Part shown: positions 7,487 to 14,152 of the stretch, piece by piece
Position numbering within the stretch: the stretch's first letter is position 1
Layout of the letters: every line of letters starts with the position of its first letter
Source of the DNA: Spirochaetales bacterium
GTDB taxonomy: Bacteria; Spirochaetota; Spirochaetia; DSM-27196; SLST01
NCBI GenBank assembly: GCA_028284845.1
Contig: JANQQY010000134.1
Span: 1 to 16,263 of the forward strand
DNA: 16,263 nucleotides
Direction: 5' to 3'
The notes under the pieces: generated by a model
What the model was told of the DNA's origin: nothing
Database searches by the model: none
What the model saw: only the letters and a program-made list of their open reading frames with translations
Program-made: the position numbers and the translations under genes

Positions 7487-9155
7487 CTTTCGCCTCTTCA
7501 CACACTGCGTCCAGAACGTCGGCAAAGACATAGCTCTCTGTCTGCCGGTAGATTACGGCGCGCTCGGCAAGCAGCCGACCGGCCCCTTCCCTGTCTTTGA
7601 TGAAGAGAGCAAACGCTTCGAGAAGTCGAATGCCTTTCTCAAACCGATCGATCCAAGGAGTGATTTCCGCCTGAAGCACCGCGTTTTCCATACCTCTCGC
7701 AAAGAGGTCGTGCGCCGCGGACAATCGCGCCACCGAGCTGTCGATGATTGCGACCGCCTCCTCGTCTCTACCCAGGGCTCGCGCGAACTCGGCACCGCCC
7801 AGCTCGTCTGCAAGCGTCGGAGCATCGGTCTGATAGAGCGCGCTGTACCGATTGCAATCGGCAAAAGCAAAAAACGCCTCGGCGTCACCAGGTCCAACGA
7901 CGGCGCGCAGAGCGTTCTTCCAGCTGCGTTCAGGTTCGTACGAATCGGGGTTCCAGAGGTAGTCTCCAATCGTCATCAGCCCAAGCTTCGTCGCCTCCGG
8001 GTACTGCATTCCATTTGCGACGATACCCACGCTCGCCCTATAGAGATGAGGGTCTCGCCCACGATAGGGGCCGATGTGCATCTCACGCGACATCTCGAGG
8101 TCGTTCACAGGGTAGTTGTCCCAATAGATCGCAGGCCTGTGAAGGGTCCTGGCCAAGAGGCTCGCGTCATCGAGCGTGAGTTCGCGGCTACAGATCTCAG
8201 GGCCGGTCCAGAAGACCTCAATCAGAGGATTCAACTGGGACCCGAGCCGCGAGATGTACGCTTCGTTTCCGGTGCCGAAGTACTCCGTTGGGCAGACGAC
8301 AAGACGCGTCTTGGGGTCGACCGCCCGGAGCTCCGCAAAGAGTCGATTCGCGACCTGCGCATGGGCCGACGCCAGATCATCAAAGCCGGCTCTGTCAGCA
8401 TCGTGTTGGAGCCGAGGCGGGATATCGTCAAAGAGAAGCGAGAACCGATTGAGTCCGACGCTACGAACCTGCTCGAGCTTTCGAACGAGCGCGGCGAAGT
8501 CCTCCGTGCTCGAGTACTGCATGGTCAGCCCGGGTCCAATCGCGTACCAGACATCGATGCAAAGCTCCCCCGCCCTGTCGACGAGATCCTTGAGACCGCT
8601 GAGTTTCTCGTCCGGGTAGAGTTCGTTCCAGCGACTTCGGTGATAGGGATCATCCTTGGGTGCGTAGAAGTAGGCGTTGAACTTGCAGGCCGCCATCGTG
8701 GTAAGCATCGAGTAGCGTTGCTCATCCGTCCACGGTGGACCGTAGTAGCCCTCAATAAGAGCACGAACCCCAAACCGAGGGGCATCCTCGATTGCCATGG
8801 GCCCCCGTAAGAGCGTTTCCGGAGCGAGCGACTGAAGTTGCAGGAGCGTTGCGAGAGCGTTACGCAGTCCACGCGGTGAGGTGGCCTCAACGACCGCAGC
8901 GCCTCCATCAATGCGTAGTCGGTAGCCCTCGTCGTGGAGGAGTCCCGTGATTGGGTCGCGCTCGAGAGCGTCGCTCGACTCGAACCGAGGCACTACCTTC
9001 CAACGAGTGACGCGTTGGCCAATGGCCGCCTCAAGCGCCTGCCATCGTTCCAGCGCATCCCTGTCGGGCTGATCGTGCACCGGCATCTCACCTTCAGCCC
9101 AACCGACGGAGCGCGGTAGCGGCAGCAACTCATTAAGATCGATTGGTTGCCTCAC
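7473..9155 (-). CDS. GH84-family beta-N-acetylglucosaminidase-like enzyme, cytoplasmic
   Basis: 560 residues. An N-terminal GH20b-like domain (LLPLPRSVGWAEG near residue 10) precedes the TIM-barrel. Motifs of glycoside hydrolase family 84: IEGYYGPPW (134-142), YAPKDDPYHR (164-173), the adjacent catalytic aspartates in FDDI (243-244), WTGPEICS (316-323) and YWDNYPVND (344-352). GH84 removes beta-linked GlcNAc, for example O-GlcNAc or hyaluronan fragments, by substrate-assisted catalysis in which the 2-acetamido group is the nucleophile. There is no signal peptide, so it should act on imported substrate in the cytoplasm. The frame is open to a TTG at 9215, but that TTG is the -35 box. The GTG at 9155 with GAGGAG (9165-9170) nine bases ahead is the better start. 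It is first in an operon with ROK (14-base overlap) and the nucleotidylyltransferase. Confidence 0.92.
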   Translation of the reverse strand: MRQPIDLNELLPLPRSVGWAEGEMPVHDQPDRDALERWQALEAAIGQRVTRWKVVPRFESSDALERDPITGLLHDEGYRLRIDGGAAVVEATSPRGLRNALATLLQLQSLAPETLLRGPMAIEDAPRFGVRALIEGYYGPPWTDEQRYSMLTTMAACKFNAYFYAPKDDPYHRSRWNELYPDEKLSGLKDLVDRAGELCIDVWYAIGPGLTMQYSSTEDFAALVRKLEQVRSVGLNRFSLLFDDIPPRLQHDADRAGFDDLASAHAQVANRLFAELRAVDPKTRLVVCPTEYFGTGNEAYISRLGSQLNPLIEVFWTGPEICSRELTLDDASLLARTLHRPAIYWDNYPVNDLEMSREMHIGPYRGRDPHLYRASVGIVANGMQYPEATKLGLMTIGDYLWNPDSYEPERSWKNALRAVVGPGDAEAFFAFADCNRYSALYQTDAPTLADELGGAEFARALGRDEEAVAIIDSSVARLSAAHDLFARGMENAVLQAEITPWIDRFEKGIRLLEAFALFIKDREGAGRLLAERAVIYRQTESYVFADVLDAVCEEAKDAVR

Positions 9156-9164
9156 GGGCGGGTA

Positions 9165-9170
9165 CTCCTC
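9165..9170 (-). promoter_or_regulatory. Ribosome binding site fixing the GH84 GTG start
   Basis: GAGGAG on the minus strand lies nine bases before the GTG at 9155-9153. It decides the start: the longer frame would begin at a TTG (9215) that overlaps the promoter, and the 20 extra residues do not resemble the family's N-terminus. Confidence 0.7.
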
Positions 9171-9186
9171 TGATTTGTTGTGACTT

Positions 9187-9215
9187 ATCCTATGTATTGA
9201 CGGAATCCAGGTCAA
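9187..9215 (-). promoter_or_regulatory. Sigma-70-type promoter of the GH84-ROK-nucleotidylyltransferase operon
   Basis: On the minus strand TTGACC (9215-9210) and TAGGAT (9192-9187; 4 of 6 consensus) are separated by 17 bases, the same -35 sequence and spacing as the importer promoter at 1905-1933. The transcript would start near 9180, leaving about 25 bases before the GTG. The -35 box lies inside the short inverted repeat at 9196-9216. Confidence 0.6.
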
Positions 9216-9216
9216 T
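9196..9216. promoter_or_regulatory. Short inverted repeat over the GH84 promoter, possible second operator
   Basis: ATTGAC (9196-9201), a 9-base spacer and GTCAAT (9211-9216) form a 6-bp inverted repeat covering the -35 box and spacer. Both heptamers of the importer site, GTCAATA and ATTGACC, also occur here on the minus strand, but in the opposite order and closer together (starts 15 rather than 19 bases apart). Since TTGAC is itself a promoter element, part of the match could be chance. Confidence 0.4.
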
Positions 9217-9695
9217 GAAGGTGCCGAGTTGCTACCCGGAACGCAGCGCGAAACTCATGGAGGCCTTTCGACAGGAAGCAGGCGAACACTCACTTGAGTG
9301 GCGCCGTACGGAGCAATTGATCAGCTTCCTGTACCTGTGCCGCACGCTCATCGACTCGAGGCGGCGAAGTCTCCACCTGGCCCCCGCCCGGTGAGAACGC
9401 TGGGCACCGCTGTTGGGAACTTCTCACAGCGCGGTATCGGTCTGCTCCACGCTTATCGGGAACGCCTAACTGTCGATGGACTGCTTTGAGGGGAATCGGT
9501 AACTCCTTCCGATGAGTTGGTCGTTGTCAGAAGGCAATACTCCATTTCTTTCATTCCTTCCATCGACCGAGATCGATGGTACTCGAAATCTTGCTCTCGA
9601 TTGCCGTTTCGCAGTTGCGCTCGCGGATACCTCTTGCTACGGTGGGCACAAATCCGGGTGGCACCGGATATCTGTTGAGGCAGAAGGGAGGTGGT
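9217..9695. other. Intergenic stretch without a recognisable gene
   Basis: About 480 bases between the divergent GH84 operon and the lipoprotein gene. A 60-codon rightward frame (ATG 9214 to TGA 9394) has a poor ribosome site and no recognisable motif. Further short frames downstream are no better. The right end holds a 6-bp hairpin (9652-9669) and the lipoprotein's ribosome site AAGGGAGG (9684-9691). No convincing promoter for the lipoprotein was found. It could be degraded coding sequence, but I cannot name a parent gene. Confidence 0.5.
9652..9669 (+). other. Small hairpin in the leader of the lipoprotein gene
   Basis: ATCCGG (9652-9657), loop GTGGCA and CCGGAT (9664-9669) form a perfect 6-bp stem ending about 14 bases before the AAGGGAGG ribosome site. 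It may be a leader structure or a protein site; function is unknown. Confidence 0.4.
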
Positions 9696-10640
9696 ATGCG
9701 TAGGACGGGAATGGCGTTGTTGGTTTCTCTTACTCTCTTGTCATGTGTGGGCCCGTACTGGCAAGAACTAGGTTTCCCTGAGAATCCGATAGAGTCAGTT
9801 GGAGTAGAGGTTGTAGATTGGAGCCGTGTTCTGCTCGTGCAATCAGAAGCGTTTTTGCACGCGAGGTTCTCTCATCCTGAGTGGCCGGAATATGTCTACA
9901 CGGACATACGCATACAGGACACAAACTCGGGAGGGGATGCGGATCTGATCGGTTTGTATCAGCCGTCCGGCTCGAATCCAGTACTTCTGATGGAATACCC
10001 ATTCTTCGATGGCCTTACTGGAACGTACGAGATGGAATACTACGCGTCCGACACAGGCGCCACAACCCGCGATACCTATAGACACGAATTTCCAGTAACT
10101 CCATATAGCGGAGAAGGCCCGGAGCTAGTTCCTGAAACTAATTGGGAAATCGGAGACCGTCGGATGGCACCGATCGTTGAATGGGAGATGGGTGTGGACG
10201 ACGCGAAAGATTTGTATATTCGCCCGACCACAAGCATCAACGAGATCACGTCGGTATCCATCTTTGTGTACGCGGACACGACGACAGCGCTCACTAGTGA
10301 ACCTCTAAAGATCAGTTGGGATGTTTCCGGAACAGTTTCGGCAAATGCGTTGGAAGAGGATAAATGGACAAAGTTAGTTGTAGGTAATGACCTTGTCGCT
10401 CCTGACGGCTCAAACCCCACCACGACCGTAAGTGTAGCTGATATGAGGACAGACTGGGATGCGCTGGTGCTTGCGAACAGAGAAACCGACGCGACCAACG
10501 GCTCCTTTTTGTACTCGCACGCAACGACGGTTGTTGGCATGAACACGACTGTTAACCCTGCACATGTTTTGCCCAGTGTGATCAGACGCGGGTTGGGCTT
10601 GAGCCAGTCCGGCTCAATACCCCATTTTATGAGGCGTTGA
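9696..10640 (+). CDS. Putative lipoprotein of unknown function
   Basis: 314 residues. Residues 1-17 form a short lipoprotein signal (MRRTG, hydrophobic ALLVSLTLLSC) with a lipobox ending at Cys17, so it is probably an anchored envelope lipoprotein. The remainder is rich in aromatic and acidic residues, with alternating beta-like stretches such as SVSIFVYADTTTALTSEPLKISWDVSG, suggesting a beta-sandwich; I recognise no family. The frame extends upstream to 9576, but AAGGGAGG four bases before the ATG at 9696 and the lipobox fix the start. It stands alone between oppositely oriented operons. Sampled lines are about 48-52% GC against up to 60% in neighbouring operons, and codons such as GTA, AGA and TTA are more frequent, which may reflect transfer. 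The last 25 or so residues look unlike the rest and cover an inverted repeat at 10599-10617. Confidence 0.8.
   Translation: MRRTGMALLVSLTLLSCVGPYWQELGFPENPIESVGVEVVDWSRVLLVQSEAFLHARFSHPEWPEYVYTDIRIQDTNSGGDADLIGLYQPSGSNPVLLMEYPFFDGLTGTYEMEYYASDTGATTRDTYRHEFPVTPYSGEGPELVPETNWEIGDRRMAPIVEWEMGVDDAKDLYIRPTTSINEITSVSIFVYADTTTALTSEPLKISWDVSGTVSANALEEDKWTKLVVGNDLVAPDGSNPTTTVSVADMRTDWDALVLANRETDATNGSFLYSHATTVVGMNTTVNPAHVLPSVIRRGLGLSQSGSIPHFMRR
10599..10617 (+). terminator. Inverted repeat in the last codons of the lipoprotein gene, possible terminator
   Basis: TTGAGCC (10599-10605), loop AGTCC, GGCTCAA (10611-10617) form a perfect 7-bp stem followed, after seven bases, by TTTT. It lies 24 bases before the stop codon, an odd place for a terminator, and could mean the original reading frame ended earlier. 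The short, displaced T-run makes termination doubtful. Confidence 0.3.
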
Positions 10641-10717
10641 CCCTGGTTCGGGTAGTTACATCTTGAACCCGGTCGCAAAGTGCAAGAACTTCTCTGCGCG
10701 CCGCGTTCTGGCGACCA

Positions 10718-12064
10718 CTACTCGACGATGGACCCACCCTCGCTGAGCCTGCGTCTCACGTCGGACGCGGCCACATTCTGGACCGGCTTGTTGGCGTCGA
10801 GTGACAGGAAGGCGGCGGTCCCCGCTGCCTCTCCGGTCTGGTTCATGTTGACCATGACGCGGACGGCGCTGAAACCATCCTTCGTCGCGTCGAGCATCCT
10901 GCCGGAAAGCATCAGGTTCTCCGTCGTCCGGGGAGTGATCGATCGGAGCGGGATCTGGTAGAAGGTGGGATCGACCTCCATCGGCTCGCGCCATCGGCCA
11001 ATCACCTTTTCCGCACCGCGACTTGGGATGACCACCTCGGTTCCATCGAGGTACCGAAATGTGATTCCCGGGCCGTCGTCGTGATGGATGTCAACACGAT
11101 ACGACCCGTTCGCGATCGCGTCTTCGAACCGCTTCCCGTAGAGCACATCGTCGCCAGTCAAAGAATATTGCGCCCGGACGCGGCTCGTCTCGCGCACTCC
11201 GATTGTCGCGGCGATATCGGCGAGTCCTATCGTGCTGGGAGCCGGTCCGTACTTCCTGATGATGTCCATCACGGCGCGGACCTTTCGGCGTCCCTCAATC
11301 TCACTCGACGTGAGTACATCGGATTGGGCGGTGTCGACGTCGAAGACGTGGGTGTCGGCGTGCATCTCCAGTCCGGGCACTCCCGGAATCCAGGTCGACC
11401 AACCCCAATCCGGCTCCAGTCCAAACTCCTGACCGTGTTGTTCAACAGCACGCTTCCAGTTCCAGTCGCCCAGAGTGTGCATGCCCCAGATCTTCGCGCA
11501 CATCGACGGTGGCTGGAACGCACCGTCCTCTACGACCGGTAGTCCTGTCGAACGAGCAACCCGTCCGTCCCCGGTCGCGTCAACGAACTGCGCGGCCCGG
11601 ATCGCGGCTCGACCGTCGGTCTTCTGAACGATGACCGCATCGATTTGATCGCCCTTCATGTGGACGCCGGAGAACAAGGTGTTCAGAAAGGGCGTGATGC
11701 CGTGCTCCGTGACGAGCTCGTCGAGCTCAATCTTGAGCTCTTCCGTGTTGAGATGGTGGACGTCGACCCGATGGTCCGAGATGTGAACCGCGTCGCGCTT
11801 CTTGAGACGTTCAACGGTCTCAAGCGTCAGCCCCCCGATGATCTGCTTCGTCTGGGCTTCGTCGTGGAGAGAGTGCCAGATACTTACCAGGCCCGAGGTC
11901 GCAACTCCGCCAAAGCATCCCTGGCGTTCCACAATCGCGACTCGTGCGCCCAGTCGTGCCGCGCGGACCGCGGCGAATACTCCGGTGCAGCTCCCCCCAA
12001 TGACGCAGATATCGACGTCGGCAACCAGCGGCACTTCCTCGGCAGGAATGTGAATCGAGCTCAT
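10718..12064 (-). CDS. FAD-dependent oxidoreductase (FAD_oxidored, PF12831-like)
   Basis: 448 residues. The N-terminal dinucleotide-binding fold reads DICVIGGSCTGVFAAVRAA (18-36) with Glu46 at the end of the second strand. GCFGGVATSGLV (49-60) is the FAD contact motif of this family, DATGDG (162-167) is the second nucleotide-contact motif, and the C-terminal NLMLSGRMLDATKDGFSAVR...TGEAAGTAA closes the FAD site. Proteins of this group are flavoenzymes of mostly unknown substrate and are common beside carbohydrate transport and degradation genes. The start is the ATG at 12064, with GAGGAG six bases ahead; the frame continues to 12217 but the extra 51 residues (cysteine-rich, no pattern) run through the promoter region. 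It is transcribed divergently from the second importer operon, so both may answer to the repeats at 12139-12222. The sugar-oxidation role is inference. Confidence 0.9.
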   Translation of the reverse strand: MSSIHIPAEEVPLVADVDICVIGGSCTGVFAAVRAARLGARVAIVERQGCFGGVATSGLVSIWHSLHDEAQTKQIIGGLTLETVERLKKRDAVHISDHRVDVHHLNTEELKIELDELVTEHGITPFLNTLFSGVHMKGDQIDAVIVQKTDGRAAIRAAQFVDATGDGRVARSTGLPVVEDGAFQPPSMCAKIWGMHTLGDWNWKRAVEQHGQEFGLEPDWGWSTWIPGVPGLEMHADTHVFDVDTAQSDVLTSSEIEGRRKVRAVMDIIRKYGPAPSTIGLADIAATIGVRETSRVRAQYSLTGDDVLYGKRFEDAIANGSYRVDIHHDDGPGITFRYLDGTEVVIPSRGAEKVIGRWREPMEVDPTFYQIPLRSITPRTTENLMLSGRMLDATKDGFSAVRVMVNMNQTGEAAGTAAFLSLDANKPVQNVAASDVRRRLSEGGSIVE

Positions 12065-12082
12065 GGGATTCTCCTCACAACC

Positions 12083-12110
12083 ATTATTGCAGCCGGGACG
12101 CCGATCGCAA
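12083..12110 (-). promoter_or_regulatory. Weak promoter candidate for the FAD oxidoreductase gene
   Basis: On the minus strand TTGCGA (12110-12105) and AATAAT (12088-12083; 5 of 6) are 16 bases apart. The predicted start falls at about 12076, right on the ribosome site (12071-12076), so the leader would be very short. Treat as tentative. Confidence 0.3.
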
Positions 12111-12138
12111 CAGTGAAGTGCGGGCACCTGCGATTGGC

Positions 12139-12222
12139 TGACACTTTTGTTGATTTGATGACACGCGGGGTTCCGACCAAGCCAAGCGCACCGACACGAG
12201 TGGTGATTTTGTGACACTTTTG
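12139..12222 (+). promoter_or_regulatory. Four (T/C)GACAC repeats in two pairs with 20-bp spacing, candidate AraC/YesN-type activator sites
   Basis: TGACAC begins at 12139, 12159 and 12212, and CGACAC at 12192. The spacings are 20, 33 and 20 bp, so there are two direct-repeat pairs, each two helical turns apart. The first and last copies share the longer word TGACACTTTTG (12139-12149, 12212-12222). The 14-mers at 12151-12164 and 12204-12217 agree at 12 of 14 positions. Direct repeats about 20-21 bp apart are the usual target layout of AraC-family activators, whose two helix-turn-helix units bind successive major grooves. The last copy is at about the -35 position for a possible start near 12242. 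The YesN-like regulator at the right edge is the obvious candidate binder. Confidence 0.6.
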
Positions 12223-12270
12223 GCAGGACTATGCATATCGCCGTCGCCGGAGTCGGTAGAAGATTGCGGC

Positions 12271-13218
12271 GTGAGTTTCGCCATCAAGGACAGAACAGCG
12301 TTCGGATCCGCAGGAACCGTAGGCGCACGAGTGTGGAAGCACCGAGCCCTCTATCTTATGCTCCTTCCACCAATCCTCTACTATCTCATGTTCCGTTACG
12401 CCCCGCTCTACGGCACCACGATCGCGTTCAAGGACTTCAAGGTTCGGTCGGGCATCCTGGGTAGCGAGTGGGCGGATCCTCTGTTTGTCCACTTCTCTCA
12501 GTTCTTCCGCTCGCCCTACTTCGCGCAGCTTCTGCGAAACACGCTCCTCATCAGCCTCTACAAGCTCATCTGGGGAATGCCGTTTAGCATTCTCCTCGCA
12601 GTCGCAATCTCTGAGATTGGCAGCAAGCCGTTTAAGCGGATCGCTCAGACGGTCACCTACATGCCCCACTTCCTCTCCTGGGTCATTGTCTATGGGATCA
12701 CCTATGCGCTGCTCTCGGAGAGCATGGGACTCGTCAACCACGTGATCAGAGCCTCGACCGGGACAACCGTCAATTTCCTCTCCGAACCGCGGTTCTTCAG
12801 GGGCATCATCGTGGGCTCGGAGATATGGAGAGACGTTGGTTGGGGTGCGATCATCTACCTCGCCGCTATCTCCGGCATCGACCCAACCCTCTACGAGGCG
12901 GCACGTATCGACGGTGCGTCCAGGACGCAGATGGTGTTTCGCATAACGCTACCGTCGATCGCAACCGTGATCGTGGTACTTCTGACCCTTCGGATGGGAC
13001 GCATCCTTGAGGCGGGATTCGAGCAGGTCTACGTCTTCTACAACGTGAGGGTATACTCCGTTGGCGACATCATCGACACATGGGTCTTCCGGACCGGCTT
13101 GGAGCAATGGAGCTTCAGTCTCGCGTCCGCGGTAGGTCTCTTCAAATCCGCCATTGGAATGATTCTCATCCTAACGGTGAATGCATTCGCGAAACGTTGG
13201 GGGCACTCGGTATGGTAG
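12271..13218 (+). CDS. ABC transporter permease, LplB type
   Basis: 315 residues from the GTG at 12271. The N-terminus matches the LplB-type polysaccharide/oligosaccharide permeases: a basic lead (RVWKHRALY), the first membrane helix LMLLPPILYYLMF, then RYAPLYGTTIAFKDFK. The EAA loop YEAARIDGAS (208-217) followed by ITLPSI is canonical, and the end VNAFAKRWGHSVW is typical. A GTG at 12211 would add 20 residues, but it lies inside the repeated regulatory element and before the likely transcription start, and the extra residues do not resemble the family. The chosen start has only a weak ribosome site (AGAAG). It overlaps the next permease by 7 bases. No ATPase is encoded nearby. Confidence 0.92.
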   Translation: MSFAIKDRTAFGSAGTVGARVWKHRALYLMLLPPILYYLMFRYAPLYGTTIAFKDFKVRSGILGSEWADPLFVHFSQFFRSPYFAQLLRNTLLISLYKLIWGMPFSILLAVAISEIGSKPFKRIAQTVTYMPHFLSWVIVYGITYALLSESMGLVNHVIRASTGTTVNFLSEPRFFRGIIVGSEIWRDVGWGAIIYLAAISGIDPTLYEAARIDGASRTQMVFRITLPSIATVIVVLLTLRMGRILEAGFEQVYVFYNVRVYSVGDIIDTWVFRTGLEQWSFSLASAVGLFKSAIGMILILTVNAFAKRWGHSVW

Positions 13219-14084
13219 CGGTCCGCGAAACCTTCTCCGATCGCCTCTTCCTCTTCGCATGCTACACGTTCCTTACCATCATGGCATTCCTGGCCGTCTT
13301 CCCACTCCTCTATGTGGTGTCGGTCTCGATCACGCCGTTTGAAGAGGTACTCCGACACGGCGGCTTCGTCGTTGTCCCACGGAAAGTGACCCTCGAGGCC
13401 TATGCTCAGTTCCTCTCGCGAACAACGATCCCTCGTGCGTATCTGGTTACCACCTATATCACCATAGCCGGTACAGCGATCAACCTCTTCCTCACGACAT
13501 TGCTTGCCTACCCGCTGAGCAGAAAGTCACTTCCGGGTCGCGGCGCACTTCTCATCTTTGTCATCCTTCCGATGGTGTTCACCGGCGGCATCATTCCGAC
13601 CTATATCGTTGTCAGGTCTTACGGATTGCTAAATACCTACTGGGCTATGATGCTTCCGTGGGCCATCTGGACGTTCAACGCCGTCGTCATGAAGACGTTT
13701 TTCGAACAGATCGAACAGAGCCTTCTGGACGCAGCTACCATCGACGGAGCCGGTGAGTTCACGGTTCTCTGGCGAATCGTACTGCCGCTCTCGTTGCCGG
13801 TCTTGAGTACCGTGGGCCTCTTCTATGGTGTGAATCACTGGAACGAGTTCTTCCAGGCCATCATGTATATCTCAGATCCCGACATGCTGCCGCTACAGCC
13901 GGTACTCCGCAACATTCTGATTGGGGCGGAGTCTCCGACCGTCGACTCGGTCGATGTGACGCTTCCGGCAGACACGCTCAAGATGGCCGCCGTGGTCCTG
14001 ACAGCGTTACCAATCTTGATGGTCTACCCCTTTCTCCAGAAACACTTCACCAAGGGTGTGCTCTTAGGATCGGTGAAGGGATGA
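13212..14084 (+). CDS. ABC transporter permease, YtcP type (carbohydrate)
   Basis: 290 residues. First helix FLAVFPLLYVVSVSITPFEEVLRHGGFVVVPRKVTLEAY is the characteristic start of YtcP-type permeases, and GGIIPTYIVVRSYGLLNTYWAMMLP is their conserved central region. The EAA loop reads LLDAATIDGAG (171-181) with the following LPLSLPVL; the end is FTKGVLLGSVKG as in relatives (F.KG...GSVKG). The ATG at 13212 overlaps the upstream stop (ATGGTAG), so the two permeases are translationally coupled and form the membrane channel. The stop TGA overlaps the start of a 23-codon ORF (ATGA, 14081-14084). Confidence 0.93.
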   Translation: MVAVRETFSDRLFLFACYTFLTIMAFLAVFPLLYVVSVSITPFEEVLRHGGFVVVPRKVTLEAYAQFLSRTTIPRAYLVTTYITIAGTAINLFLTTLLAYPLSRKSLPGRGALLIFVILPMVFTGGIIPTYIVVRSYGLLNTYWAMMLPWAIWTFNAVVMKTFFEQIEQSLLDAATIDGAGEFTVLWRIVLPLSLPVLSTVGLFYGVNHWNEFFQAIMYISDPDMLPLQPVLRNILIGAESPTVDSVDVTLPADTLKMAAVVLTALPILMVYPFLQKHFTKGVLLGSVKG

Positions 14085-14152
14085 GCGATACTAAACAGCT
14101 CCGTTGGGGCTATAAAGACTGCCCACTGGGCAATCAAAGGAGGCATTCATGA
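14081..14152 (+). CDS. Possible 23-residue bridging ORF between permease and binding-protein genes
   Basis: The 23 sense codons (MSDTKQL...RRHS) fill the gap exactly. The ATG overlaps the permease stop as ATGA (14081-14084), and the TGA overlaps the binding-protein ATG as ATGA (14149-14152). The ORF contains the downstream gene's ribosome site AAAGGAGG and a 5-bp hairpin, TGCCC-ACT-GGGCA (14119-14131). It has no clear ribosome site of its own, so it would be read by ribosomes re-initiating after the permease. The peptide has no recognisable motif. It could be a coincidence of frame; if real, it may act through translation coupling rather than as a protein. Confidence 0.25.
   Translation: MSDTKQLRWGYKDCPLGNQRRHS

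Noticed and set aside
7386..8810. 474-codon rightward open frame opposite the GH84 and ROK genes
   Set aside because: It is antisense to two genes with clear family motifs, spans their junction, has no ribosome site and no recognisable domain. Long antisense frames are common in GC-rich coding sequence.
9156..9215. Longer GH84 N-terminus from a TTG at 9215
   Set aside because: The TTG is the -35 hexamer of the operon promoter; GAGGAG nine bases before the GTG at 9155 marks the better start.
9214..9394. 60-codon frame that faintly recalls the start of a tyrosine recombinase (RTEQLISF)
   Set aside because: The resemblance covers only a handful of residues, there is no catalytic region, and the ribosome site is poor.
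9460..10600. Integron cassette idea: GCCTAAC near 9465 and GTTGGGC at 10592-10598 match attC core consensus words
   Set aside because: Neither has its partner core site at a proper distance in the right orientation, and no integrase gene is visible; seven-base degenerate words occur by chance.
10641..10717. GGTTC...GAACC inverted repeat in the convergent gap
   Set aside because: Only 5 bp with a 15-base loop and no T-run; insufficient for a terminator call.
12211..12270. Longer N-terminus of the LplB-type permease from a GTG at 12211
   Set aside because: It begins within the repeated regulatory element and before the likely transcription start, and the extra 20 residues do not resemble relatives.
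12229..12273. ATG at 12231 followed by MHIAVAGVGRR, resembling a Rossmann-type oxidoreductase N-terminus
   Set aside because: The similarity stops after about 11 residues, the frame then becomes Arg-rich and overlaps the LplB-type permease, and there is no ribosome site.
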